This document shows, piece by piece, positions 9,103-17,661 of a DNA stretch of 64,000 nucleotides (within the stretch, counting starts at the first letter, position 1; each line of letters starts with the position of its first letter). The notes beneath the pieces were generated by a model. The model saw nothing but the letters and a program-made list of their open reading frames with translations, did no database searches and was not told the origin of the DNA. Location: positions 1-64,000 of the forward strand of contig JABBOV010000022.1 of assembly GCA_012927625.1 (NCBI GenBank), in the 5' to 3' direction. The DNA is from Glaciimonas sp. GTDB taxonomy: Bacteria; Pseudomonadota; Gammaproteobacteria; Burkholderiales; Burkholderiaceae_D. Both the position numbers and the translations under genes were made by a program.

Positions 9103-9759
9103 ATGATTCGTCATCCTACCAATTCAAACCTAACCATCCATTATGAAAGTTCCTACTTTGGCTTTCCCGTCCTATTCGACAAAGGTCCGTTCATTTGCGA
9201 ATACCTAGATTGTCTGTATCAAACAGTGATACGCGCCATCAACCAATATCCTCGAGTATTTTCTTTTAGATTTGACCTTCGTCTTCCCGCAGGCCACAAC
9301 TCACAGCATTTCAACTATGAGAACGAGGTCATGGATCGTTTCATCGAATCGTTTAAAGCCAAAATAAGGTACAACCGTCAAATGGCATTACGAGAAAACA
9401 AGTATGCGCACGACACCGTTGTTCGGTACGTTTGGGCCAGAGAGGTTGGCCAACATGGATACCCTCATTACCATTTGGCAATTCTTCTGAATCGCGACGC
9501 CTACTGCGTTCTGGGTAAATTCGAGTCCGGGCGCAACAACATGTTCAACCGGCTTCAGGGCGCATGGGCCAGTGCTCTAGGTCTACCGCTTGATGCTGTA
9601 GTTGGCTTAGTCGAGATACCGGCTAATCACTACTATTACCTAAATCGTGACGACAATGAAAGCATTGCTCCATTTTTAGAGCGAGCGAGTTACCTTTGCA
9701 AATCAGCCACGAAGTCGTACGGGAATGGCAGTCATGGCTTTGGCGCAAGTCGAATCTAA
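9103..9759 (+). CDS. Inovirus Gp2 / YagK-YfjJ family protein (HUH Rep-like)
   Basis: A 218-residue protein matching the YagK/YfjJ C-terminal (inovirus Gp2) family. Residues 118-130 (HGYPHYHLAILLN) contain the His-hydrophobe-His metal-binding motif (H122, H124) of HUH endonucleases. SYLCKSATKSYG near residue 200 supplies a conserved Tyr and Lys, and FGASR ends the protein as in relatives. HUH proteins nick single-stranded origins for rolling-circle replication; assigning that activity here is inference. It follows the long AT-rich stretch and a strong CCATGG/AGTACTACA leader. Alternative: a non-replicative YfjJ-type domestic relative. Confidence 0.82.
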   Translation: MIRHPTNSNLTIHYESSYFGFPVLFDKGPFICEYLDCLYQTVIRAINQYPRVFSFRFDLRLPAGHNSQHFNYENEVMDRFIESFKAKIRYNRQMALRENKYAHDTVVRYVWAREVGQHGYPHYHLAILLNRDAYCVLGKFESGRNNMFNRLQGAWASALGLPLDAVVGLVEIPANHYYYLNRDDNESIAPFLERASYLCKSATKSYGNGSHGFGASRI

Positions 9760-9903
9760 GATCGGGAAGACAGTTCGTCGTTGAAGATCGTTCCCGTGAG
9801 CTTACCAACGCCACATGGGTGAAAGCGATTTTTGAACCACGTTGTATCTATCGTTCGCCATGCCAGAACAATCTCATCTAAGTTCAACAATACGGAATTG
9901 GAC

Positions 9904-10207
9904 ATGGACAAGCTGGAATCTCAGACTCCGAAAGAAGCGACCTGGCGCAATCACCTGAATCGCGCCTTGTGGGTCATTCCGATGGGAAAAAAATTGGTTG
10001 TTCATCTGAACGGAGTTGGGCGCCAAACACGTTGACATCGTGCAGAGCCTGCTGGTTGGCCACTTGCCGACTGCACGACATCATCCCGTACAACTCTTAG
10101 TCGATGAGCTGCAGCGTGTCGCATCCTGCGTCACTGGTGCATCAGCTTACGCAGCGCATCTGGAAGCAGAAATTCGCCGCCAACCCGTTGCGGTCGGATT
10201 TGAATGA
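9904..10207 (+). pseudogene. Possible frameshifted small gene
   Basis: Two overlapping plus-strand frames may be one damaged gene. The first (ATG 9904, MDKLESQTPKEATWRNHLNR...) ends at about 10035. The second, opening at about 10016 in another frame, reads HVDIVQSLLVGHLPTARHH... to 10207. Together they would give about 95 residues. No family is recognised, and the second part overlaps the 3' end of the convergent HicA-like gene. It could equally be two chance frames. Confidence 0.25.
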
Positions 10208-10428
10208 TCTTGCCGGGCGGTAAGATTACCGCTTTCTTTCAAGCGGCGCACATCCTGTCGAAAATTCATGAATGCACGCCTGTCACTGGGCGAGTTAGGG
10301 ACCGTCAAACTCGCTTGCCCTGCGGGAGAACGCAGCCAACTGTGCTTGCCGCCGTGCCCGAATGACCAGCCCTCGCGAATCAATTGGCGCACCAGCACAT
10401 GGATTTCCTTGCCCGAACTGTATCTCAT
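10147..10428 (-). CDS. HicA-like small protein coupled to viperin
   Basis: A 93-residue protein. Residues 5-30 (SGKEIHVLVRQLIREGW...GGKH) match the HicA/YcfA-type fold: helix, strand, then GGKH with a candidate catalytic His at 29. VPNSPSDRRAFMNFRQDVRRL follows. HicA toxins are small mRNA interferases with a dsRBD-like fold; no HicB antitoxin gene is present. The ATG (10426-10428) overlaps the TGA of the viperin gene, so it is translated with it. That suggests a working partner of viperin rather than a free toxin-antitoxin pair. The last 30 residues are variable and may extend past the true domain. Confidence 0.75.
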   Translation of the reverse strand: MRYSSGKEIHVLVRQLIREGWSFGHGGKHSWLRSPAGQASLTVPNSPSDRRAFMNFRQDVRRLKESGNLTARQDHSNPTATGWRRISASRCAA

Positions 10429-11351
10429 GATTGTTGCTCCAGCAGTTCTCCTGCATAGCGCGAGCAAAACTTGGCTGCAGACACATTCACCTGCGAAAAA
10501 GCTTTGGCAGCACCTACGACGAGAATTGAATTGCTATACTGATATCCTTTTTTCCCTGGTGCGTTCTGAAAGAACCGACCATGCGGATCGATCATGATGT
10601 AGGACTCGGTCATGTCAGCGTTATCCTCGACGCACATCGCGTGATCCAGACAATCGTGACGCCGAACGAATGTGTTGAATTCGGCGTCGGACAAGGCCAG
10701 ATCATCGGTGATCTTGGGCAGCATGCGCAGAATTTTCCATTTGTCTGGCGCCAGGTTGCCGATCAACTTGCTCATGTCCTCTTCCCAATTCAAGGCGTTG
10801 ACGACTGTATTAATCTTCAGCCGGAGCAGAGGGTTGATGCGCCGCCCCGACGCGATCACATCGGCCAGTTCGTGGATAGACAAAGTGCGCGACAGGCGAT
10901 CAGCGCGTCCGATGCCCAGATTGATTTTTTCATCCGAAGAGTCCAGGCTCAGCCCCAGAATGACAAGATGGGGCGCCAGCGCCGTCATCAAGGCCGGAGT
11001 CAAGCGGCTGCCATTGGTAATGATGGATGCCTCAAGTCCCAGTCGCCGCGCATGCTTGATGGCTTCCAGCGATTTCTCAACGTACAGCAGAGGTTCGCCA
11101 CCCGCCAGATTCAGGCGCAGCGATTCCCAGCGCATGTTCTGGCGCAGCGGATTGTGCGGATTACCTGGGTTAAAAAAGCGTGCGACTTCCTCGACCAATG
11201 CCTTGATGGCGCCGCCGTCGTGGATCAATTCCTTCGTCAAGCCGCCGTCCTCACACTTCGCGTAGCAATAGCGGCAGCCATAGTTGCACACTTCAGTGAC
11301 ATGCCAGTTGACGACGAGTTCGCGGGCATGGATGGTTGGGATAAGGCTCAT
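10425..11351 (-). CDS. Prokaryotic viperin (radical SAM antiviral enzyme)
   Basis: A 308-residue radical SAM enzyme; start ATG at 11351 preceded by CGGAG. NWHVTEVCNYGCRYCY holds the Cx3Cx2C cluster ligands (C22, C26, C29) and GGEP lies at 84-87. The rest tracks animal viperin closely: SLDSSDEKINLGIGR, LKINTVVNALNWEEDM, DKWKILRML and ESYIMIDPHGRFF each have obvious counterparts in human RSAD2. Known viperins convert nucleotide triphosphates to 3'-deoxy-3',4'-didehydro chain terminators that block phage polymerases. The gene overlaps the HicA-like gene and is divergent from the ankyrin protein, with 213 bp between the starts. Confidence 0.93.
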   Translation of the reverse strand: MSLIPTIHARELVVNWHVTEVCNYGCRYCYAKCEDGGLTKELIHDGGAIKALVEEVARFFNPGNPHNPLRQNMRWESLRLNLAGGEPLLYVEKSLEAIKHARRLGLEASIITNGSRLTPALMTALAPHLVILGLSLDSSDEKINLGIGRADRLSRTLSIHELADVIASGRRINPLLRLKINTVVNALNWEEDMSKLIGNLAPDKWKILRMLPKITDDLALSDAEFNTFVRRHDCLDHAMCVEDNADMTESYIMIDPHGRFFQNAPGKKGYQYSNSILVVGAAKAFSQVNVSAAKFCSRYAGELLEQQS

Positions 11352-11564
11352 GGAAAACTCCGGTTGGTTAAATGAATATTCACATTGCCAAAAAAAATGC
11401 TGAAAAAAAATGAAACTGCTCGTCCCCTCCCGCAAATGCTGGGATCTGTCGCAGATGGCCACATAGCAATAAAAAAAGGAAGGGGGGTATGAGAAGTTTC
11501 CGTGACGCCAGCATGCTGATGTAGGAATATTATTGCAAACAAACCAATAGGAGTACCAAAAATC

Positions 11565-14282
11565 GTGGCTACCGTTCCTTCATTTGAATCCCTTTTGCTC
11601 GAAATCCACCAGAGCCTGGGTTGCCCCCCCGACCAAACCAAGGTCAAGGACAAGTTCTCCAACCTTGGCATGCCCGCAAAGAAACATGCGAAGATGAGGG
11701 ATGAAGTGAGCAACGACATCTTCGATAGCCTGGAAATGGATGAAGCGGGCCGCAGCGACGCCCGCCAAAGCATGGTCGAATGGGAAGGCTTCCACAAAGC
11801 CGTGGAACTGGAGACGTGGACATCGAATGCAGACCAGCGCCAAGTGTTATGGCATCTTCTCGGTTACTCCTATGTCCCGGCCTTGGCGCGCAGGATCGCA
11901 TTCTGGAATCTTGAAAGCGCCTTTGACAAAGGCATGCCAGGTGGGAAATTCTGGTTCTTGCCTCACGTCAACGCCACTTCCGGAAAGATGGAACTACCCG
12001 TGCCCCAAGTCATCGATTGGCTCATCGATCTGCTCGGGACATCCATCGGCCAGGCAAAAGATGGCCTGGGAAACAAAAAAAATGCCAATGGCTACCAGGA
12101 CTCGATCGAAAAAAGCTTGGGTAACTGGAAAAACGGATTAATCCCTCGCACCAATTCGCTTCGTGACTACTTTCCCGAGGGCGCCACGCTGGATTTCAAA
12201 GGGGTATTCGAGGTCGAAGATAGTCTTGCTAATGATGTAAAGTTCACCGCAGCGCTGGCGTTCATACAGAGCAAGAAATTATCTGTAGACGACCTACGCG
12301 ACCAGATTCCGATGACCCAAGCTGGAAGACTGGAAGCTGTGCTGGATCAATCTGCCTCCGATGACGAAAAGCTGGAGTTCGTCCGACTGTTGCTGACGCG
12401 CTACGCAAAGCCAAGCATGGGCATCATCCGGCAACGATTGCTGGTTGCCCGCATGGTTCAGGATGGATACCGGCGATTGCGGGGATTCCTTTGCCCCGAC
12501 GTGAAGGACACTTGCACCGACCCCAGCCAAAACAAGCTTCTGCAACTGGCAGGAATATTTGGCACCATTTATAACCTGACCGTTGATGCCTGGAAAAATT
12601 CAGACACACGGCAGAAAGAGGATATACGGTTTGAATCACGGCTGGCACCGTGGGACAAGGCGGGCATCTTTCTTTCGATATTGCCTTCACTGAAAAATAG
12701 AGCCTATACCGAACTGGCCGAATTGCTGACGCGCCGGCTTGCCAAGCTCGCCGACGGCGATGCGCTGGAAGACCTTGTCGGACTGGACATTGAATCCGCC
12801 CCAGCCATCATTGCTGCAAAATGTCAGCGGTTGAAAGACGAGAATGCAGAAAACGTTCGTATTCACGGGTTGATTGACCGAATTCGCACCAAATCACCTT
12901 GGCGAGCACTCCAGAGTGAGGCCAGCTATGCGGTCGTGAGTCAAGTTGCGACGTCTGATTCACTGCCCGCAAAAACCAAATTGGCAGCGATTAAACGGCT
13001 GCGGGAGTTGGCGGCGACACCTAGTGACATGGTTGGTGCCAGCGTCATGGAACTTGCAGAACTTTTGAATTGCGCGCACAAAGACAGACCAAAAGATGCA
13101 CAGAGTCGGGTAGAGACGATCCTCACGAAAGCGAAGGTCAATTCTGGTTACGAATCATGGAAAGCGCCTTTACTGCAATATCGAGCCAAACATCTTCTGG
13201 CGCAGAATAAATTCGAGGATGCTGCCAAGCTGATGCGGGCAGCTCTTGAAGCCTGCTCCGAAAGGAATTTCGGCACACTGCGCGGTGAAATCGCCAGGGA
13301 TGCGCTTGCCATCGAAGTCACCAATCAGGGCCTGATTCCGGGAAATCATCAAAAATACCACCGCAATATGACAGCCTATGGCATGTTTCCAGAAAAGGTC
13401 GAATCACTGGAAGACACCGCCTTGTGGGCATCCGACTATTTCTGGGACGACCTTTACAAACCTTACCCCGGAATGGAGAGCATGAAGCCATTGGCAAAAA
13501 AACAGACAGAAGCCTTCATTGGCGAAGCACTTCCAATCATCTTCGAAGGTGATTGGGATGCAATGAAAGTGTGGATGAAGCGCCATGCCAAAACGCTCAG
13601 GCAGGGTACCATTCGAGAGGTACGGGCCAACACCGTGCTCATGGCATGGCTGAAGATGCTGGGTGGCTTTTCAGAACATCTGCCTATGCTGCGGGCTAAA
13701 GCTTCATCTGACCTGCAAGGTGAGGTAGCCAAGATGGAAGGACATTTGGCCAATTGGCGTGACGCCATTCATTTGCTGGTTGAAGCATGGCCAAAGCAGG
13801 TCAACATCGCAGACTTCAAAGGGCAGTCGCCCCTGATGATGGTGGCCGATGCAAGCGACGAACAACTTGTACGTGTGTTTCTTGAGACAGGCGCCGACAT
13901 CAATGCGCAAGATTATCTGGGGCGAACTGCGTTACATGCGGCTGTCACTGCTCGGTCAGCGAACTGTGTTACCGCAATCTTGAAATATCAACCGGATACG
14001 AATAGGGTCACCTTGGATGAAGAGCAAACAGCACTTCATACCGCTGTTCGGATGGGTGATGCCAAAATCGTCCGTTTGTTGTTAGCGCACGAATCAGGTC
14101 TTGCATTGCGAAAAAATTCACACAATCAGATCGCGTTAAAACTTGCCCAATACATCCTTGCCGATCTGCCGAAATTTCGAGCGTGCATGGCAACACAGCG
14201 GCGTCGCCCGATCGGATCAAAGCAGGATTTCGAGGAGATTCTCGCAATGTTATCCGATGCAACGCCGCAGCACATTGAATAG
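11565..14282 (+). CDS. Large protein with C-terminal ankyrin repeats
   Basis: 905 residues; GTG start at 11565 with ATAGGAG 11 nt upstream. Residues 1 to about 740 are helical, with no family that I recognise and no visible P-loop, nuclease or transmembrane segment. Residues about 745-880 hold ankyrin repeats (GQSPLMMVADASDEQLVRVFL, GRTALHAAVTARS, QTALHTAVRMGDAKIVRLLL). Ankyrin repeats mediate protein contacts. Divergent placement from the viperin/HicA-like operon suggests shared control and a role in the same antiviral locus, perhaps as a sensor or regulator; this is inference. Composition matches its viperin neighbour. Confidence 0.8.
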   Translation: MATVPSFESLLLEIHQSLGCPPDQTKVKDKFSNLGMPAKKHAKMRDEVSNDIFDSLEMDEAGRSDARQSMVEWEGFHKAVELETWTSNADQRQVLWHLLGYSYVPALARRIAFWNLESAFDKGMPGGKFWFLPHVNATSGKMELPVPQVIDWLIDLLGTSIGQAKDGLGNKKNANGYQDSIEKSLGNWKNGLIPRTNSLRDYFPEGATLDFKGVFEVEDSLANDVKFTAALAFIQSKKLSVDDLRDQIPMTQAGRLEAVLDQSASDDEKLEFVRLLLTRYAKPSMGIIRQRLLVARMVQDGYRRLRGFLCPDVKDTCTDPSQNKLLQLAGIFGTIYNLTVDAWKNSDTRQKEDIRFESRLAPWDKAGIFLSILPSLKNRAYTELAELLTRRLAKLADGDALEDLVGLDIESAPAIIAAKCQRLKDENAENVRIHGLIDRIRTKSPWRALQSEASYAVVSQVATSDSLPAKTKLAAIKRLRELAATPSDMVGASVMELAELLNCAHKDRPKDAQSRVETILTKAKVNSGYESWKAPLLQYRAKHLLAQNKFEDAAKLMRAALEACSERNFGTLRGEIARDALAIEVTNQGLIPGNHQKYHRNMTAYGMFPEKVESLEDTALWASDYFWDDLYKPYPGMESMKPLAKKQTEAFIGEALPIIFEGDWDAMKVWMKRHAKTLRQGTIREVRANTVLMAWLKMLGGFSEHLPMLRAKASSDLQGEVAKMEGHLANWRDAIHLLVEAWPKQVNIADFKGQSPLMMVADASDEQLVRVFLETGADINAQDYLGRTALHAAVTARSANCVTAILKYQPDTNRVTLDEEQTALHTAVRMGDAKIVRLLLAHESGLALRKNSHNQIALKLAQYILADLPKFRACMATQRRRPIGSKQDFEEILAMLSDATPQHIE

Positions 14283-14367
14283 CTATAGTTGCCATCCTGT
14301 CGCGTTGCGGGCAACCGGAACCTGAGCGGCATTGTGGCAAAAACGACAGATGCCGTTCAGGCGTCGC

Positions 14368-14493
14368 TTACGGCCAGCGAGCGGCCTTCCGCTTGTCCTC
14401 TGCCGTGTCGGCGACGATGATGCGATCAATCGCGGCGCTCATTCGATGCGCCGCGTAGAATTGCTGGTTGCCGGCATATTTTCGTATTTTCAT
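14368..14493 (-). CDS. Small protein downstream of resolvase remnant
   Basis: A 41-codon frame with ATG at 14493 and a good ribosome site (GAGGAAGAACG). It reads KYAGNQQFYAAHRM..., then IDRIIVADTAEDKRKAARW. Similar small proteins are found after resolvase genes in transposon or plasmid backbones, from memory. It starts 10 bp after the stop of the resolvase fragment, suggesting they moved together. Function unknown; its C-terminus may be cut short. Confidence 0.4.
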   Translation of the reverse strand: MKIRKYAGNQQFYAAHRMSAAIDRIIVADTAEDKRKAARWP

Positions 14494-14502
14494 CGTTCTT
14501 CC

Positions 14503-14689
14503 TCAGGTTGCCGTTCTTAGAATTCGATAGACGGATGCGATGCCAATTGAACAAGCGTCGGCAATTTCTTGCTTGGTCAGGCCCTTGGCATGTAGCGAAT
14601 GGACCCTGGCCCTCTTCGCCTGAGCCGTGGCTGTTGGCGCCGATGCCAAACTGACCCAGTCTGCCGATTTTACTGACCCATCTCAAGAC
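14503..14689 (-). pseudogene. Serine resolvase C-terminal fragment
   Basis: An open minus-strand frame without a start codon ends at TGA (14503-14505). It contains KRARVHSLHAKGLTKQEIA and ACSIGIASVYRILRT, the DNA-binding HTH that ends Tn3-type resolvases. The catalytic N-terminal domain is absent and a stop precedes the fragment. It marks the scar of an older transposon between the viperin locus and the restriction-like operon. Confidence 0.6.
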
Positions 14690-15412
14690 CTTTGAAACCC
14701 TTACTGCATGCGGGTTTCGGACCACTTATGTGGGGTATTTAAAATCAGCGCCATGGGTTAAAAACTCATCGGCGCCAACATACAGACGGATTTATCTGCG
14801 ATATTTGAGAGTAAACATCAGGTCGAGGCTGCGAGGCAAAATCGATTTCTTTAAGTCGCAGGGAAAATCACGCATGCTGATGGATCGTCCTTCCCTGGAT
14901 GAGTACGGTTGTTATTGCTTGACTGCCCTTGCCATGCGGGAGGTCGGAAAGCTTTTTTCATCGTTGGGATTCCTTTTTTTGACGGTCTGGAAATGAAAAA
15001 AGCTCAAAGCCTTTGGGGGGCTTTGAGCTTTGGATGGACTTAACCATCAATATAATAAATGCAAGAAATTACTGTTAATTCGGGGATAGGCTAACGACTG
15101 ACCTCAGCTTCTGACATGTTGACTAATTGCTATTAGTAAAAGGTGAAGTATTTCCTCAGCTGAAAGCATCCCCCTATAGTTTACAATACAACTTACCCAA
15201 GAGGCACTAGTCATTGAAGCGTACGGAGTAGTTCAATTGGGCTCCGACCAAGATGACAATACCAACGAATTGACCACCTAGCTGAAAGCTTCGGCAATGA
15301 TCGTCTCCTTTAAGGCCGTTAGGCCCAACGAGATGTCTCTAGCAATGCTCGTATCTGATCTGGAAAAAATCACACGCTGTTTAAAACATATTCGCAAACG
15401 CCGCAGCAAGCG
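14690..15412. other. Gene-free stretch with transposon debris
   Basis: About 720 bp without a supported gene. TGACCCA occurs twice near 14652-14680, consistent with old element ends. A minus-strand terminator lies at 15001-15029. A plus-strand frame (14730-14996) has no recognisable domain and looks like chance coding. Nothing else is seen. Confidence 0.4.
15001..15029 (-). terminator. Rho-independent terminator
   Basis: AGCTCAAAGC (15001-15010) and GCTTTGAGCT (15020-15029) form a perfect 10-bp stem. On the minus strand the stem is followed by TTTTTTCATTTCC. It probably ends the minus-strand operon that runs from 22643 through the methyltransferase and the IS-split gene. Confidence 0.75.
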
Positions 15413-16046
15413 TTAGTTTGATGGCTTGAAACTATCAGGCCATAGAAAATATAAGCCAAATTTAGGACTTGTACGACTTTCCCCACCTGCCTGTTTACCC
15501 TTTACGGTAAGATAATATTTTTCTTCTCGTTCCTCGATGTAATTCAATTCGATCAACTGTTCAATAAGCACATTAGTCTTGATGCCGATTTTTTTTGCAA
15601 TTTGTGAAGATGTAAGTTTATTCGACGCTGTGGCAAGACTAGCTTGGCTTTTTTTATTGAAATCATCTGTTTTTGTCCTGCATTCTTGGGGAGCGGATGG
15701 CTCTGCTTTATTAGTCATATATGATCTATAGTTACTAAATTTTGTCGTGTGACTGAATTTTTTCAGCGAGTAAGATAGCAAAAAATTATTCAGATCTGGC
15801 AGCGAAATCCAATACTCAACTTTGGGAATAGCGAAATGGAGATTAAACCATTTCGTTACGGATATTTTCAGTGGATATGTAAAACAACCCTGAACTTTAA
15901 AAGTATATGGGAGCGTACTGGAATACCAACTATAGCTGATGTTGAAGTGCACAATTGCAGTTTTGCCTGAATATTGGACAAAACTGCGATATATATGAAT
16001 GCCGCGTGAATAATGTACCACTTGAGCGCACTTGAGCCGGCGAGAA
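15413..16046 (-). pseudogene. C-terminal part of IS21-split gene (operon gene 4)
   Basis: The frame is open from the IS21 end (16046) to the stop at 15413, about 210 codons. The middle (FKVQGCFTYPLKISVTKWFNL) looks like genuine protein. The C-terminal 60 residues (LTSSQIAKKIGIKTNVLIEQL..., then LTVKGKQAGGE, FGLYFLWPDSF) look like a winged-helix module. Removing 16047-18656 joins this part in frame to 24 codons at 18657-18730, which begin with ATG 13 bp after the methyltransferase gene. An internal start at 15718 (MTNKAEPSAPQ...) could still make a 101-residue C-terminal product. The full function is not recognised. Confidence 0.55.
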
Positions 16047-16101
16047 TGCCGGGTTAAAAGTGTACCAATCCTAGCCTGTAGTCTTATGCCACCCCAGCGG
16101 C

Positions 16102-17661
16102 ATGAGAAAGGCGGAAAGGATGTTTCCAGTGGACTTATACGTCAAGGTACGTCGTGCGGTAATGGTCGAGAATCAGAGCGAGCGCGCTGTTGCCCAAACT
16201 TTCGGCATCCACCGCAAGACTGTCAGGAAGATGTGCCAGTTTGCAGCACCGCCCGGTTACCGGCGAGCGCCATCGGCAGTTTCACCCAAACTGGCACCGT
16301 TCGTTGCCATCATCGACGCGATTCTGGAGGCCGACAAGCAAGTGCATGTCAAGCAGCGACACACCGCCATTCGCATACGGGAGCGGTTGCGCGACGAACA
16401 TGGCTTCACGGGCGGCTACACCATCGTGCGCGAATACCTCAACGGTGTGGCCACCCGGCAGAAGGAAGTATTCATGCCGCTGGCGCACCGTCCCGGCCAT
16501 GCCCAGGTCGATTTCGGTGAAGCCGACGGCTACATTGGCGGCAAGAAGATGCGTTTTCATTACTTCTGTCTGTACATGCCGTATTCGGATGCCTGCTTTG
16601 TCAAAGCCTATCCGACCGAAGATACCGAATCCTTTCTGGATGGCCATGTCGCCGCCTTCGCATTTCTCGGTGGCGTGCCGCAATCGATTCTGTACGACAA
16701 CACCAAGATTGCCGTGGCTAAAATACTCGGCGATGGTAAGCGCGAACGTACCAAAGCGTTTGGCGAATTACAAAGCCACTTTCTGTTTGAAGACAAGTTC
16801 GGCCGGCCCGCCCGTGGCAACGACAAAGGCAATGTTGAAGGGCTGGTCGGTTTCAGCCGTCGCCATTTCATGGTGCCATTGCCTATCGCAACCGATTTCG
16901 ATGCCCTCAATGCCAGACTACTGGATGGTTGCCTCAAGCGGCAGTGCGCGGTATTGCGCGGCCACACGGAATCGATTGCCCAGCGATTCGTTCACGACCG
17001 TGCAGCGCTGATGCCGTTATCGGCGGCGGCATTTGATGCCAGCCACAAGCAAACCAGTCGAGTTTCATCGCAGTCCCTAGTGCGCTATCGGACCAATGAC
17101 TACTCGGTGCCGACCCAATATGCTCATCAATGCGTACTGGTCAAAGGCACGGTAGATTGGGTCGACATTTATCCGGTCGGCAAGACCGAGCGTATTGCCC
17201 GTCACCGTCGCAGCTACAGCAAAGACGATTTCGTGGCGGACCCGCTGCATTACCTGGCGTTGCTGGAGAAGAAACCACGCTCTCTTGACCAAGCCGCACC
17301 GCTGCAGGACTGGGTGCTGCCGGCGGCGTTCGAGCGACTGCGACGTCTGCTGGAAGCACGCATGGACAAACGTGGACGTAAGGAATATATACAGGTCCTG
17401 CGGTTGCTGGAAACCTTCAGCATCCGGCAAGTCGAACTGGCTATCGACCAGGCCCATGGGTTGGGGGTGCTCGGCTTTGATGCCATCAAGCATCTGGTGC
17501 TGTGCGCGATTGAACAGCGGCCACCGAAACTGGATTTAACGCTGTATCCGTATTTGCCCAGCGCCACCGTGGGCATCACCGATGCGGCAAGCTATCTGAG
17601 CTTGCTGCGCCACCCAGCAGCCATCATTCAACAGAGCGTGGAGGCATCGCATGAACACTGA
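16102..17661 (+). CDS. istA: IS21 transposase IstA
   Basis: 519 residues. Residues about 15-50 (ENQSERAVAQTFGIHRKTVRKM) are the HTH. The DDE integrase core follows with VDFGEADG (first Asp), ILYDNTKIAV (second Asp) and KGNVEGLVGFSRR (Glu). The C-terminal domain (RYRTNDYSVP...) is typical of the family. It overlaps istB by 11 bp. Full length and apparently functional. Confidence 0.95.
   Translation: MRKAERMFPVDLYVKVRRAVMVENQSERAVAQTFGIHRKTVRKMCQFAAPPGYRRAPSAVSPKLAPFVAIIDAILEADKQVHVKQRHTAIRIRERLRDEHGFTGGYTIVREYLNGVATRQKEVFMPLAHRPGHAQVDFGEADGYIGGKKMRFHYFCLYMPYSDACFVKAYPTEDTESFLDGHVAAFAFLGGVPQSILYDNTKIAVAKILGDGKRERTKAFGELQSHFLFEDKFGRPARGNDKGNVEGLVGFSRRHFMVPLPIATDFDALNARLLDGCLKRQCAVLRGHTESIAQRFVHDRAALMPLSAAAFDASHKQTSRVSSQSLVRYRTNDYSVPTQYAHQCVLVKGTVDWVDIYPVGKTERIARHRRSYSKDDFVADPLHYLALLEKKPRSLDQAAPLQDWVLPAAFERLRRLLEARMDKRGRKEYIQVLRLLETFSIRQVELAIDQAHGLGVLGFDAIKHLVLCAIEQRPPKLDLTLYPYLPSATVGITDAASYLSLLRHPAAIIQQSVEASHEH

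Noticed and set aside
10581-11375. 264-codon plus-strand frame opposite viperin
   Set aside because: It is antisense to the well-supported viperin gene, has no recognisable domain and arises from viperin codon bias.
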